Below, in pieces: positions 50,275-58,139 of a stretch of 64,000 nucleotides of DNA (position 1 is its first letter; the number at the start of each line of letters is the position of its first letter). A program made the translations under genes and the position numbers. The stretch is from Candidatus Pelagibacter sp. HIMB1321 (GTDB taxonomy: Bacteria; Pseudomonadota; Alphaproteobacteria; Pelagibacterales; Pelagibacteraceae): positions 558,001 to 622,000 of the forward strand of contig NZ_LT840186.1 in NCBI RefSeq assembly GCF_900177485.1. Direction: 5' to 3'. The notes beneath the pieces were generated by a model, which had not been told where the DNA came from, did not search any database, and saw only the letters and a list, made by a program, of their open reading frames with translations.

Positions 50275-50964
50275 TTAAATCGCTTTTCCTAGTTTTAATT
50301 TATAAGAAACACCCATTGTTGAAGTAATAAAAGTGTTTTTAATTAAATCACCTTTTAAAGTATTATTAGATTTTTCTTTATCTAATGCATCGAGAACAGC
50401 ATTATAATTTTTAATTAATTGTTCATCACTAAAAGATTTCTTACCAATACTCACTCCAATATTGCCATCTTTATCATTTCTAATTTCTGCTTGCCCAGAT
50501 TTTGCATCACTTATTGCTGTTTTTAAATCTTCAGTCACAGAACCAAGTTTTGGATTTGGCATCAATCCTTTTGGACCAAGTACTTTTCCAAGTTTAGATA
50601 ATTTTATCATCATAGCCGGAGTACAAATTAGTTTTTCAAAGTTCATTTCACCAGATTTAATCTTTTCGATAAACTCATCACCTCCAACAATATCAGCTCC
50701 CGCATCTTTTGCTTCAGAAGCTTTTGCATCTTCACAAACAACAGCAACTTTAACTTTTTTTCCAGTTCCACCTGGTAAATTAACTACTGTTCTTATATTA
50801 ACTTCGCTCTTTTTTTGTTTATTATTAATTTGAAAACTCAAATCAATTGATTCATCAAATTTAGTTGTGCAATTTTTTTTAACTTCTGGAATTAATTTTT
50901 CAATTACTTCAGATGGTAAATCTGATGTTTTTTCTGGAAGTTTTTTAAATCTTTTTGATGGCAT
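50275..50964 (-). CDS. rplA: 50S ribosomal protein L1
   Basis: L1-stalk protein (229 aa) that helps deacylated tRNA leave the E site. The central LGPKGLMPNPKLGSVTEDL signature and the FTSTMG-like TFITSTMGVSYKL end are clear. Overlaps rplK by one base; the usual L1 autoregulatory site upstream of rplK would have to lie within nusG. Confidence 0.98.
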   Translation of the reverse strand: MPSKRFKKLPEKTSDLPSEVIEKLIPEVKKNCTTKFDESIDLSFQINNKQKKSEVNIRTVVNLPGGTGKKVKVAVVCEDAKASEAKDAGADIVGGDEFIEKIKSGEMNFEKLICTPAMMIKLSKLGKVLGPKGLMPNPKLGSVTEDLKTAISDAKSGQAEIRNDKDGNIGVSIGKKSFSDEQLIKNYNAVLDALDKEKSNNTLKGDLIKNTFITSTMGVSYKLKLGKAI

Positions 50965-51395
50965 TACTCTTTAACCTCTATTCCCATTGATCTTGCAGAA
51001 CCAGAAATAATTTTTACAGCTTGATCTAAATCAAGTGCATTTAAATCTTTCATTTTTTGATTTGCAATTTCTTCTACTTGTTTTCTTGTTATTGAAGCAA
51101 CGATACTTCTACCAGGTTCTTTTGATCCACCTTTTAATTTTGCAGCCTCTTTAATAAAAAAAGATGCAGGAGGTGATTTAATTTTAAAATCAAATTTCTT
51201 ATCTTTGTAAACTGTAATTTCAACTGGAACAGGTTTACCAGCCATTGATTTGGTTTTATCATTAAATGCTTTACAAAATTCCATGATGTTAACACCACGT
51301 TGACCTAAAGCAGGACCAACAGGCGGGGCTGGATTAGCTTGACCACCATTAATCTGTAATTTTATAAATCCACTAATTTCTTTTTTTGCAGCCAT
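50964..51395 (-). CDS. rplK: 50S ribosomal protein L11
   Basis: GTPase-centre protein (143 aa). [21 protein letters not shown] and the C-terminal [10 protein letters not shown] are diagnostic. Start overlaps the nusG stop by one base. Confidence 0.98.
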   Translation of the reverse strand: MAAKKEISGFIKLQINGGQANPAPPVGPALGQRGVNIMEFCKAFNDKTKSMAGKPVPVEITVYKDKKFDFKIKSPPASFFIKEAAKLKGGSKEPGRSIVASITRKQVEEIANQKMKDLNALDLDQAVKIISGSARSMGIEVKE

Positions 51396-51925
51396 TAACT
51401 TGTTTTCTCCACTTGATTATATTCTAATTCAACTGGTGTTGGACGTCCAAATATAGAAACTGAAACCTTAAGTCTAGACTTTTCTTCATCTATTTCTTCA
51501 ACTAAACCGCTGAAAGATGCAAAAGGCCCGTCAACTACCTGAACTTTTTCACCAACGCTGTACTCTATACCAGATTTTGGCTGAGCCACACCATCTTTTA
51601 TTTGACCTAAAATCTTCTCAATTTCCTTATCAGATACTGGCACAGGTATGCCCTTGGTCCCTAAAAATCCGCTTACTCTCTTTATATTCTTAATCATGTG
51701 GTAAATGCTGTTATCCATTTCACTTTTAATCAAAACATAACCAGGAAAATACTTTTTTTTTCTTTGTGTTCTTTTTCCACGTTTCACCTCAGTTACATCA
51801 TGCGTTGGAACAACTATTTCCTCAAATTTGTCTGAGATTTTTGCTTTTTCTGCCTCTTCTCTTATTAATCCAGCAACTTTATTCTCAAAACTTGAGTGTG
51901 ATTGAACAATGTACCAATTTTTCAT
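51395..51925 (-). CDS. nusG: transcription termination/antitermination factor NusG
   Basis: Polymerase-bound elongation factor (176 aa). N-terminal NGN domain ([32 protein letters not shown]) and C-terminal KOW domain ([22 protein letters not shown]) that contacts Rho or S10. Normal length. Overlaps secE by one base. Confidence 0.98.
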   Translation of the reverse strand: MKNWYIVQSHSSFENKVAGLIREEAEKAKISDKFEEIVVPTHDVTEVKRGKRTQRKKKYFPGYVLIKSEMDNSIYHMIKNIKRVSGFLGTKGIPVPVSDKEIEKILGQIKDGVAQPKSGIEYSVGEKVQVVDGPFASFSGLVEEIDEEKSRLKVSVSIFGRPTPVELEYNQVEKTS

Positions 51926-52116
51926 TAAATACTTACCTTCAATAATAATTCTAAGAAAAATTTTAAAACTTGATCAAGAAGTAAGAAAAATAAAGACATT
52001 ACAACAGCCATGGCAAATACCATTAACGCACCTTGCAGTGTCTCTTTTCCAGTTGGCCAAGTGACTTTAAAAGCCTCTTGTTTAACTTCTTGAATAAATT
52101 TAATAGGGTTTTTCAT
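51925..52116 (-). CDS. secE: preprotein translocase subunit SecE
   Basis: Single-helix Sec subunit (63 aa). The amphipathic start FIQEVKQEAFKVTWPTGKET and one membrane helix (about 28-58) match the short SecE form. It lies 16 bp after tRNA-Trp, the standard tuf-trnW-secE-nusG layout. Confidence 0.97.
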   Translation of the reverse strand: MKNPIKFIQEVKQEAFKVTWPTGKETLQGALMVFAMAVVMSLFFLLLDQVLKFFLELLLKVSI

Positions 52117-52132
52117 AATTAATCAACTCATT

Positions 52133-52208
52133 TGGCAGGAGCGGAGGGACTCGAACCCTCAGCCTCCGGTTTTGGAGACCGGCGCTCTACCAATTGAGCT
52201 ACACTCCT
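52133..52208 (-). tRNA. trnW: tRNA-Trp (anticodon CCA)
   Basis: 76 nt with encoded 3' CCA. Read on the minus strand: acceptor AGGAGTG pairs CGCTCCT, the anticodon loop is CTCCAAA with anticodon CCA, and the T-loop is GGTTCGAGTCC. Lies between tuf and secE, 9 bp after the tuf stop. Confidence 0.98.
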
Positions 52209-52217
52209 ATATAGAGC

Positions 52218-53408
52218 TTACTCTATAATTTTAGTTACTACTCCAGCTCCTACAGTTCTTCCACCTTCTCTAATTGCAAAGTTTAATTTTTCTGCCATCG
52301 CAATTGGAGTAATAAGTTTAACTGTAAATTTAGCGTCATCACCAGGCATAACCATTTCAGTTCCAGCTGGTAACTCTACTTCTCCTGTTACGTCAGTTGT
52401 TCTGAAATAAAATTGAGGTCTATACTTAGTAAAGAATGGAGTGTGTCTTCCACCCTCTTCTTTTTTAAGCACATACGCTTGAGCTTCAAATTTAGTATGT
52501 GGTGTTATTGAACCAGGCTTACAAAGAACTTGTCCTCTTTCAATATCAGTTCTTTCTATACCTCTAAGTAGAACACCTACGTTATCACCAGCTTCACCTG
52601 AGTCTAATAGTTTTCTAAACATTTCAACTCCAGTACAAACTGATTTTTTAGTCTCTTTAATACCAACGATTTCAATTTCATCACCAGTTTTAAGTACACC
52701 AGATTCTACTCTTCCTGTTGCAACAGTTCCTCTACCTGAAATAGAGAACACGTCCTCTACTGGCATCAAGAAATCTTTATCTTTTGGTCTGTCCGGTTGT
52801 GGAATATGTTCATCAACATTTTTCATTAATTCTAAAATTGAATTTTTTCCAATTTCATCATCTCTCCCCTCTACTGCAGCAAGTGCTGAACCTTTTGCAA
52901 TTGGAGTTTTGTCTCCAGGGAATTTATATGAGGTTAATAATTCTTTAATTTCTTCCTCTACAAGTTCAATCATTTCTTTATCATCAACTTGGTCTACTTT
53001 ATTTAAGTAAACAACGATTGCTGGAACACCAACTTGTCTTGCTAAAAGAATGTGTTCTCTAGTTTGAGGCATAGGACCGTCTGCAGCGTTAACAACAAGA
53101 ATTGCGCCATCCATTTGAGCTGCACCCGTGATCATATTTTTTACATAGTCAGCGTGACCAGGACAATCTACGTGAGCGTAATGTCTTTTTTCTGTTTCGT
53201 ACTCAACGTGAGCAGTTGAAATTGTAATTCCTCTTTCTTTTTCCTCTGGAGCTTTATCAATTTCATCGTAAGCAACTGATTTTCCACCGCTTGCTTCAGC
53301 TAAAACTTTAGTGATCGCTGCTGTTAGAGTTGTTTTACCGTGGTCGACATGACCAATTGTACCAATGTTACAATGCGGTTTATTTCTTACAAATTTTTCT
53401 TTTGACAT
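52218..53408 (-). CDS. tuf: elongation factor Tu
   Basis: Aminoacyl-tRNA carrier GTPase (396 aa). G1 [14 protein letters not shown], switch RGITIST, G3 DCPGHADY, G4 NKVDQ, and the domain II/III segments ending [13 protein letters not shown]. The only tuf in the window; E. coli has one near fusA, absent here. A strong GAGGTA Shine-Dalgarno lies 8 bases before the ATG. Confidence 0.99.
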   Translation of the reverse strand: MSKEKFVRNKPHCNIGTIGHVDHGKTTLTAAITKVLAEASGGKSVAYDEIDKAPEEKERGITISTAHVEYETEKRHYAHVDCPGHADYVKNMITGAAQMDGAILVVNAADGPMPQTREHILLARQVGVPAIVVYLNKVDQVDDKEMIELVEEEIKELLTSYKFPGDKTPIAKGSALAAVEGRDDEIGKNSILELMKNVDEHIPQPDRPKDKDFLMPVEDVFSISGRGTVATGRVESGVLKTGDEIEIVGIKETKKSVCTGVEMFRKLLDSGEAGDNVGVLLRGIERTDIERGQVLCKPGSITPHTKFEAQAYVLKKEEGGRHTPFFTKYRPQFYFRTTDVTGEVELPAGTEMVMPGDDAKFTVKLITPIAMAEKLNFAIREGGRTVGAGVVTKIIE

Positions 53409-53416
53409 TACTTTAT

Positions 53417-53422
53417 TACCTC
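53417..53422 (-). promoter_or_regulatory. strong ribosome binding site of tuf
   Basis: GAGGTA on the minus strand, 8 bases before the tuf ATG. It stands out because many genes in this window overlap their neighbours and show little or no Shine-Dalgarno sequence; it fits very high expression of EF-Tu. Confidence 0.6.
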
Positions 53423-53451
53423 AGTTTTATTTTTTATTTATAATTTTTTCT

Positions 53452-53525
53452 TGGAGCGGGTAAAGGGAATCGAACCCTTACATCCAGCTTGGAAGGCTAG
53501 CGTTCTACCATTGAACTACACCCGC
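53452..53525 (-). tRNA. trnG: tRNA-Gly (anticodon TCC)
   Basis: 74 nt with encoded CCA. Acceptor GCGGGTG pairs TACCCGC, the anticodon stem CTAGC/GCTGG encloses loop CTTCCAA with anticodon TCC, and the T-loop is GGTTCGATTCC. Second tRNA in the tRNA-Tyr/tRNA-Gly/tuf run. Confidence 0.98.
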
Positions 53526-53571
53526 ACAACCCCAAGAGTAACACTCCAGTATCACCTGAAGAATTATTGAA

Positions 53572-53657
53572 TGGTGGAGGGGGAAAGATTCGAACTTTCG
53601 AAGACCGAAGTCAACGGGTTTACAGCCCGCCCCATTTGACCGCTCTGGAACCCCTCC
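53572..53657 (-). tRNA. trnY: tRNA-Tyr (anticodon GTA)
   Basis: 86 nt with encoded CCA and a long variable arm. Acceptor GGAGGGG pairs CCCCTCC, anticodon loop CTGTAAA with anticodon GTA, T-loop GTTCGAATC. First gene of the minus-strand superoperon. Confidence 0.98.
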
Positions 53658-53707
53658 TTATTTGGGGAAGTGTCCCCTTGTTCAATAAAGCTTCAAACAA
53701 CACGCGT

Positions 53708-53735
53708 TTTATATATTTTATTTGTGCAAATGCAA
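53708..53735 (-). promoter_or_regulatory. candidate promoter for tRNA-Tyr, tRNA-Gly, tuf and downstream genes
   Basis: On the minus strand: TTGCAT (53735-53730), 16-bp spacer, TATAAA (53713-53708), immediately followed by a GC-rich ACGCGTG. A GC-rich discriminator after the -10 box is the known mark of stringently controlled stable-RNA promoters. The start would be about 45 bases before tRNA-Tyr. Confidence 0.5.
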
Positions 53736-53789
53736 TACGAGAATTATTAAGAAAATATAGTAAAAAGCGTGTAAAAGTTATCAAAATTT

Positions 53790-54533
53790 ATGAATAAATC
53801 GTCATTTTTTATTGTAGGGCAGCATGCGGTTATTGAGGCTCTTAAAAACCCAAAAAGAAAAGTTTTAAGGGTATTTTTAACAGAGGAGAGTAAAAAAAAT
53901 ATTCATAGAAAAAGTCCAAAAAAAAATCTTTTAGAGGATGTCAAAGTTTATTTTAAAACAAAAAAAGAATTAGACAAATATTCAACAAAAGAAAATTTGC
54001 TTCATCAAGGATACGTTGCTGAGATAGAACATTTAGAAAAACTCATCTTGAAAGATTTTATCAAAGAGCAAAAGAATATTACTTTTGTTTGTTTAGATGG
54101 AGTAACAGATCCTAGAAATATTGGTTCATTAATTCGAAGTGCTGCTTCGTTTGATATTGATGGAATAATTATTAAAGAGAGGCACTTTCCTGATGAAAGC
54201 AAACTAATGTACAAAGCTGCAAGTGGTGCTATGGAATACATTAATATATTTGAAGTATCTAATATCAATTCTACTTTAAAAAATTTAAAAGATAAAAATT
54301 TTTGGGTTTATGGTTTTGATGGAAAAGGAGATAAAGTTTTCACTGATGTTGAATGGAAAGGTAATAATATTCTTTTATTTGGTTCTGAAGGAGCGGGAAT
54401 GCATGAGCACACATCTAAATATGCAGATTTCTTAGTAAAGATTGATATTAATAAAAAAATTGAAAGCTTAAATATATCAAATAGTGCTGCCATTGTTTTT
54501 CATCATTTGAGTTATTTAAAAAAAAATAGTTGA
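53790..54533 (+). CDS. rlmB: SpoU/TrmH-family 23S rRNA 2'-O-methyltransferase (RlmB-like)
   Basis: Knotted SPOUT methyltransferase (247 aa). An N-terminal substrate-binding domain starts IVGQHAVIEALKNP, as in RlmB/TrmH. The three SpoU motifs follow: NIGSLIRSAASF (motif 1), ILLFGSEGAGM (motif 2) and SLNISNSAAIVFHH (motif 3). RlmB methylates G2251 of 23S rRNA; which nucleotide is modified here is inferred from the family. Divergent from the tRNA-Tyr/tuf unit and upstream of tRNA-Thr. Confidence 0.88.
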   Translation: MNKSSFFIVGQHAVIEALKNPKRKVLRVFLTEESKKNIHRKSPKKNLLEDVKVYFKTKKELDKYSTKENLLHQGYVAEIEHLEKLILKDFIKEQKNITFVCLDGVTDPRNIGSLIRSAASFDIDGIIIKERHFPDESKLMYKAASGAMEYINIFEVSNINSTLKNLKDKNFWVYGFDGKGDKVFTDVEWKGNNILLFGSEGAGMHEHTSKYADFLVKIDINKKIESLNISNSAAIVFHHLSYLKKNS

Positions 54534-54566
54534 TTAAATTCAAAATAGTTAATAATTATCACCTAA

Positions 54567-54642
54567 GCCCTTGTAGCTCAGCTGGTAGAGCAATTGATTT
54601 GTAATCAATAGGTCCGCGGTTCGAATCCGTGCGGGGGCACCA
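54567..54642 (+). tRNA. trnT: tRNA-Thr (anticodon TGT)
   Basis: 76 nt with encoded CCA. Acceptor GCCCTTG pairs CGGGGGC with two G-U pairs; stem ATTGA/TCAAT encloses loop TTTGTAA with anticodon TGT. A UGU tRNA-Thr is among the tRNAs that carry 5-oxy-uridine derivatives at position 34 in other bacteria, so it is a possible substrate of the trhO/methyltransferase pair at 7756-9314. Lies 33 bp after rlmB. Confidence 0.98.
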
Positions 54643-54646
54643 CTTC

Positions 54647-55417
54647 TTAGGTTGTTTCTTTTCTCAGCTGTTCAATTTTGATTTTCTTCTGAAGGCTACG
54701 ACTTTGATCGTAAAGTAAGTTAAATTTAATTTTTTGATTAGTTTTAATAATAATATTTTTTGCATTCCTGACTTCTATACTATCAGCTACTGCACTAATT
54801 GGTCGCTTTATATGATTTAAATTTTTTATTGTTATTTTTGATTTATTACTAACAACCTTGCCCTTCCATCTTCTTGGTCTGAAAGGACTTATGGGTGCAA
54901 TAGATAATTTTTTAGAATTAAGACTTAATATAGGGCCATGAACTGACAAGTTGTAAGCAGTACTTCCTGCAGGTGTTGAAACTAAAACACCATCTGAAAC
55001 TAAATTTTTTATAATTGATCTTGAACCATGTTGAATAGCTAGTGATGCTGCTTGTCTACTTTGTCTTAATATCGATACCTCATTAATTGCTAAAAACTTT
55101 TTATTAATTTTTGAATTTGATTTTACAGTCATTTCTAAAGGAGAAATTGAAATCATTCTTGAGTTTGATAAATTTTTAATAAAATTTTTTGGTGTAAATT
55201 TATTCATTAAGAAACCATAATTTCCAGAATTCACACCATAAAAGTATTTATTGTTATCTATATTTTTCTTTAATGTTTGAAGCATAAAACCATCACCACC
55301 AACAACTATAATGATATTTAAATTTTTATACTTAGCTTTTTCTATTAGTTTTAATATTTGTAATTTAATTTTTTGAGATTTTTTATTTTTATCTGAAATA
55401 ATTTGAACTTTATTCAT
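54647..55417 (-). CDS. nadK: NAD kinase
   Basis: Phosphorylates NAD to NADP (256 aa). The nucleotide motif is GGDGF (40-44) followed by MLQTL, a variant of GGDGT seen in alphaproteobacterial enzymes; further motifs are GVNSGNYGFLMN and the STPAGSTAYNLSVHGPIL stretch. I use the ATG at 55417; an upstream in-frame ATG at 55453 lies inside tRNA-Leu. Begins 6 bp after tRNA-Leu and converges on tRNA-Thr with 4 bp between. Confidence 0.95.
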   Translation of the reverse strand: MNKVQIISDKNKKSQKIKLQILKLIEKAKYKNLNIIIVVGGDGFMLQTLKKNIDNNKYFYGVNSGNYGFLMNKFTPKNFIKNLSNSRMISISPLEMTVKSNSKINKKFLAINEVSILRQSRQAASLAIQHGSRSIIKNLVSDGVLVSTPAGSTAYNLSVHGPILSLNSKKLSIAPISPFRPRRWKGKVVSNKSKITIKNLNHIKRPISAVADSIEVRNAKNIIIKTNQKIKFNLLYDQSRSLQKKIKIEQLRKETT

Positions 55418-55423
55418 TACAAG

Positions 55424-55509
55424 TGGTGCCCTCGGCCAGACTCGAACTGGCACTCCGCAAGCGGCAAGGATTTTAAGTCCTTTGTGTCTACCAATTTCAC
55501 CACGAGGGC
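55424..55509 (-). tRNA. trnL: tRNA-Leu (anticodon TAA)
   Basis: 86 nt with encoded CCA and a long variable arm. Acceptor GCCCTCG pairs CGAGGGC; anticodon loop CTTAAAA with anticodon TAA; T-loop GTTCGAGTC. Its first 13 bases are also the end of the upstream coding sequence (55497-55904). Confidence 0.98.
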
Positions 55510-55904
55510 ATTAAAGCTTTTTTTAGGTATTTTTTCTCTAGATTGCAATCCTTATATCCTTTTTTGATAACATTTAAATATCTTTCAGTTGGATACATGA
55601 AAGAAGTTTTTTTAACCATTGTGTAAGTCATGATTTGTTTATTTTGATAATTAAAATAATATTTTTTATATAGAATTGGATAATCCTCATAGACATCAAG
55701 TTTTTTTTCATCACTTTTTGAAATTTCAAACATACCGCCTGGTACTAAAGAACCTTTTTTATATTCAATATCAGCGGCTCTGTATTTGCTTCTAAATGTT
55801 AATTTAAAATCTTTTAAATTTATCTTTTTTAAAAATACACTATCTTTACATCTTTTTTTCATTTGAAAATGATTGAGATTACTTCCGTATGCAAAATAAA
55901 GCAT
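55497..55904 (-). CDS. gamma-glutamylcyclotransferase-like (AIG2/GGCT family) protein
   Basis: Protein of 135 aa. The hallmark YGSNL (6-10), the RAADIEYKKGSLVPGGMFEIS strand and the YEDYPILYKK stretch, which carries the likely catalytic Glu, match the GGCT-like fold. The enzyme family releases 5-oxoproline from gamma-glutamyl compounds; the substrate here is unknown. Its last codons run into tRNA-Leu: the stop TGA falls inside the tRNA's 5' part. It begins one base after the stop of the cinA-like gene. Confidence 0.85.
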   Translation of the reverse strand: MLYFAYGSNLNHFQMKKRCKDSVFLKKINLKDFKLTFRSKYRAADIEYKKGSLVPGGMFEISKSDEKKLDVYEDYPILYKKYYFNYQNKQIMTYTMVKKTSFMYPTERYLNVIKKGYKDCNLEKKYLKKALMPSW

Positions 55905-56654
55905 TTATCGTTCAACAATTTCTATTTTTTTTTCTTTAACAAATTTTAAAATTTGTGAATTACATTGATCAATTTTAGATTGATCTTCAGATCTTACTAC
56001 AATTGAAACTCCTAATTTACCCGCTTGAAAAAAAGGATAACTGCCAATTTCAACTTCATTATTGTCATCTTGAACTTTTGTTAACGACTCTGCTATTTCA
56101 CTTTCAACTGTTCTTAAATTTATTGTGAGACTTTTAATTGGCTCTCCACCGACAATTTTATTTTTTAATCCTCCCAACATAGATTTTAAAATTGAAGGAA
56201 CTCCTGGTAAGCAAAAAACATTTTCAACATTAAAACCTGGAGCACCACTTGTGGGGTTTAAAATTAAATTTGCATTGCTTGGCATCCAAGTCATTTTTTG
56301 TCTCCCTTCATTAAATTCACCCGGTTTGTAATATGCTTCTAAAATTTTAAAAGCTTCTTTATGAATTTCATATTTAAGATCAAATGCTTTTGAAATAGAT
56401 TGTGCAGTTATGTCGTCATGAGTGGGCCCTATTCCACCTGTTGTAAAAACGTAATTATAATTTTTTCTTAACAAGTTTACGGTATCTATAATTATTTTTT
56501 CATTATCAGGAATTACCCTAACTTCCCCGACACTTACACCAATAGAATTTAACCAAATAGCTAGTGTTGAAGTATTAGTATCTTGAGTTCTTCCCGAAAG
56601 AATTTCATTCCCAATAATTAAAATTGCGGCATTAACTTTTATGTTTTTATTCAC
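55905..56654 (-). CDS. CinA N-terminal domain / molybdopterin-binding domain protein
   Basis: Protein of 249 aa with a MoaB/MogA-type (MoCF) domain: AAILIIGNEILSGRTQDTN, FTTGGIGPTHDDITAQSISKAF broken over 67-88, and a CLPGVPSILKSML loop. It matches the COG1058 half of CinA; the C-terminal amidohydrolase half of full-length CinA (NMN deamidase) is missing. The reaction of the stand-alone form is uncertain; some relatives hydrolyse pyrophosphate bonds. Divergent from sfsA across only 20 bp. Confidence 0.85.
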   Translation of the reverse strand: MNKNIKVNAAILIIGNEILSGRTQDTNTSTLAIWLNSIGVSVGEVRVIPDNEKIIIDTVNLLRKNYNYVFTTGGIGPTHDDITAQSISKAFDLKYEIHKEAFKILEAYYKPGEFNEGRQKMTWMPSNANLILNPTSGAPGFNVENVFCLPGVPSILKSMLGGLKNKIVGGEPIKSLTINLRTVESEIAESLTKVQDDNNEVEIGSYPFFQAGKLGVSIVVRSEDQSKIDQCNSQILKFVKEKKIEIVER

Positions 56655-56674
56655 ATAAAATGTATAATCTATAG

Positions 56675-57373
56675 ATGGAATTTTCCAAGCCTCTAGTAAA
56701 AGGCAAACTAATCAAACGATATAAACGTTTTTTTACAGACATAAAAATAGATAATCAGATTGTTACTGCACATTGTCCAAATACTGGTTCAATGTATGGC
56801 TTATTAGATGAAGGTAACGAAGTTTATTTGCTTCCTAACAATGATCCCAAAAGAAAACTAAAATATGGATTAGAAATCATAAAAACAAGAAAAAACTTAG
56901 TTGGTGTTAATACTCATATTGCAAATAAAATAACACACCATGCTTTGAAAAATAATCTAATAAAAGAACTTAAAGGTAGTGATTTAATTAAGCCTGAGGT
57001 ATTTTTTAATAAAGAAACTAGATTTGATTTTCTTATAGAAAAGAATAAACAAAAAAGCTTTCTAGAAGTTAAAAATGTTACTCTATTTAGAGATAAAAAA
57101 ACTGCTGAATTTCCCGATGCTGTAACAGAGCGTGGTTCAAAACATTTATTAACACTAATCGATGCTATAAAAAAAGGATTTAAGGCTTATTTATTATTCT
57201 TAGTTCAAATTCAAAATATGGAAGAATTTAAAATAGCTAAGGATATTGATATCAATTATTACAATAACTATTTGCTAGCTAAAAAAGCTGGTGTTAACTT
57301 CCTTGCTTATAGATGTAATATAAGCTCTAAAAAAATTTATATAGATAAAAAACTAAAAATTATTGATGTCTGA
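56675..57373 (+). CDS. sfsA: sugar fermentation stimulation protein SfsA
   Basis: SfsA-family protein (232 aa): an N-terminal OB-like domain (KGKLIKRYKRFFTDIKIDNQ, AHCPNTGSM) and a C-terminal nuclease-like domain (SRFDFLI-type TRFDFLIEKNKQKSFLEVKNVTL, FPDAVTERGSKHL). E. coli SfsA binds DNA and affects maltose metabolism; the true function is unclear. Its stop overlaps the map start by 8 bp. Confidence 0.92.
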   Translation: MEFSKPLVKGKLIKRYKRFFTDIKIDNQIVTAHCPNTGSMYGLLDEGNEVYLLPNNDPKRKLKYGLEIIKTRKNLVGVNTHIANKITHHALKNNLIKELKGSDLIKPEVFFNKETRFDFLIEKNKQKSFLEVKNVTLFRDKKTAEFPDAVTERGSKHLLTLIDAIKKGFKAYLLFLVQIQNMEEFKIAKDIDINYYNNYLLAKKAGVNFLAYRCNISSKKIYIDKKLKIIDV

Positions 57374-58136
57374 TTATAAAGAAAAATTTGAAAAAATGAG
57401 AGTTGCTGGAAAACTAGCGGCACAAACTTTGGATATGCTTACCGCTAATATTAAGGAAGGTATCTCAACAGATTACATTGATAAACTTGGGTATGAATTT
57501 ATAAGAGACCACGGAGGATATTCTGCTCCACTTTATTATAGAGGGTTTACAAAATCTTTATGCACATCTCTAAATCATGTTGTTTGTCATGGAATTCCTT
57601 CTGATAGAATTTTAAGAGATGGTGATGCGATTAATGTAGATGTAACAGCTATTGTTGATGAGCATTATGGAGATACAAGCAGAATGTTTTCTATAGGCAA
57701 TACTTCGGTAAAATTAAATAATCTAATTGATACAACTTATGAGTCTATGATGAGGGCAATAAAAATTTTGAAACCCGGGATAAGACTTGGAGATATTGGT
57801 TATGAAATACAATCATTTGTTGAAGAAAAAGGTTTTTCAGTTGTAAGGGATTTTTGTGGTCATGGTATCAGCACAACATTTCATGAACCACCAAATATAC
57901 TTCACTATGGTAGTAAAAATAGTGGAATGGAATTAAGACCAGGAATGACTTTTACAATCGAGCCAATGATTAATGCAGGAAAATTTCCTGTTAAAATGTT
58001 AAATGATGGATGGACAGCAGTTACAAAAGATAAATCTTTATCAGTACAATTTGAACATACATTGGGAATTACTGAAAATGGTTATGAAATATTCACAGAA
58101 TCTGCTAAAGGTTTTTCTAAGCCTCCATACTTATAA
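57366..58136 (+). CDS. map: methionine aminopeptidase, type I
   Basis: Removes the initiator methionine from new proteins (256 aa). Metal ligands are readable: the two aspartates in NVDVTAIVDEHYGDTSRMF, His in FCGHGIS, Glu in FTIEPMI and Glu in QFEHTLGIT. I start at the ATG at 57366, inside the end of sfsA. It lies 3 bp before purB. Substrate His is in the SLNHVVCHGIP loop. Confidence 0.97.
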   Translation: MSDYKEKFEKMRVAGKLAAQTLDMLTANIKEGISTDYIDKLGYEFIRDHGGYSAPLYYRGFTKSLCTSLNHVVCHGIPSDRILRDGDAINVDVTAIVDEHYGDTSRMFSIGNTSVKLNNLIDTTYESMMRAIKILKPGIRLGDIGYEIQSFVEEKGFSVVRDFCGHGISTTFHEPPNILHYGSKNSGMELRPGMTFTIEPMINAGKFPVKMLNDGWTAVTKDKSLSVQFEHTLGITENGYEIFTESAKGFSKPPYL

Positions 58137-58139
58137 TTA

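Noticed and set aside
53567..53797. Plus-strand open frame of 76 codons
   Set aside because: It runs through the antisense of tRNA-Tyr and the tuf-unit promoter; no coding character.
55418..55453. Upstream ATG for nadK
   Set aside because: It lies inside the 3' half of tRNA-Leu; the ATG at 55417 starts the normal NAD kinase N-terminus.
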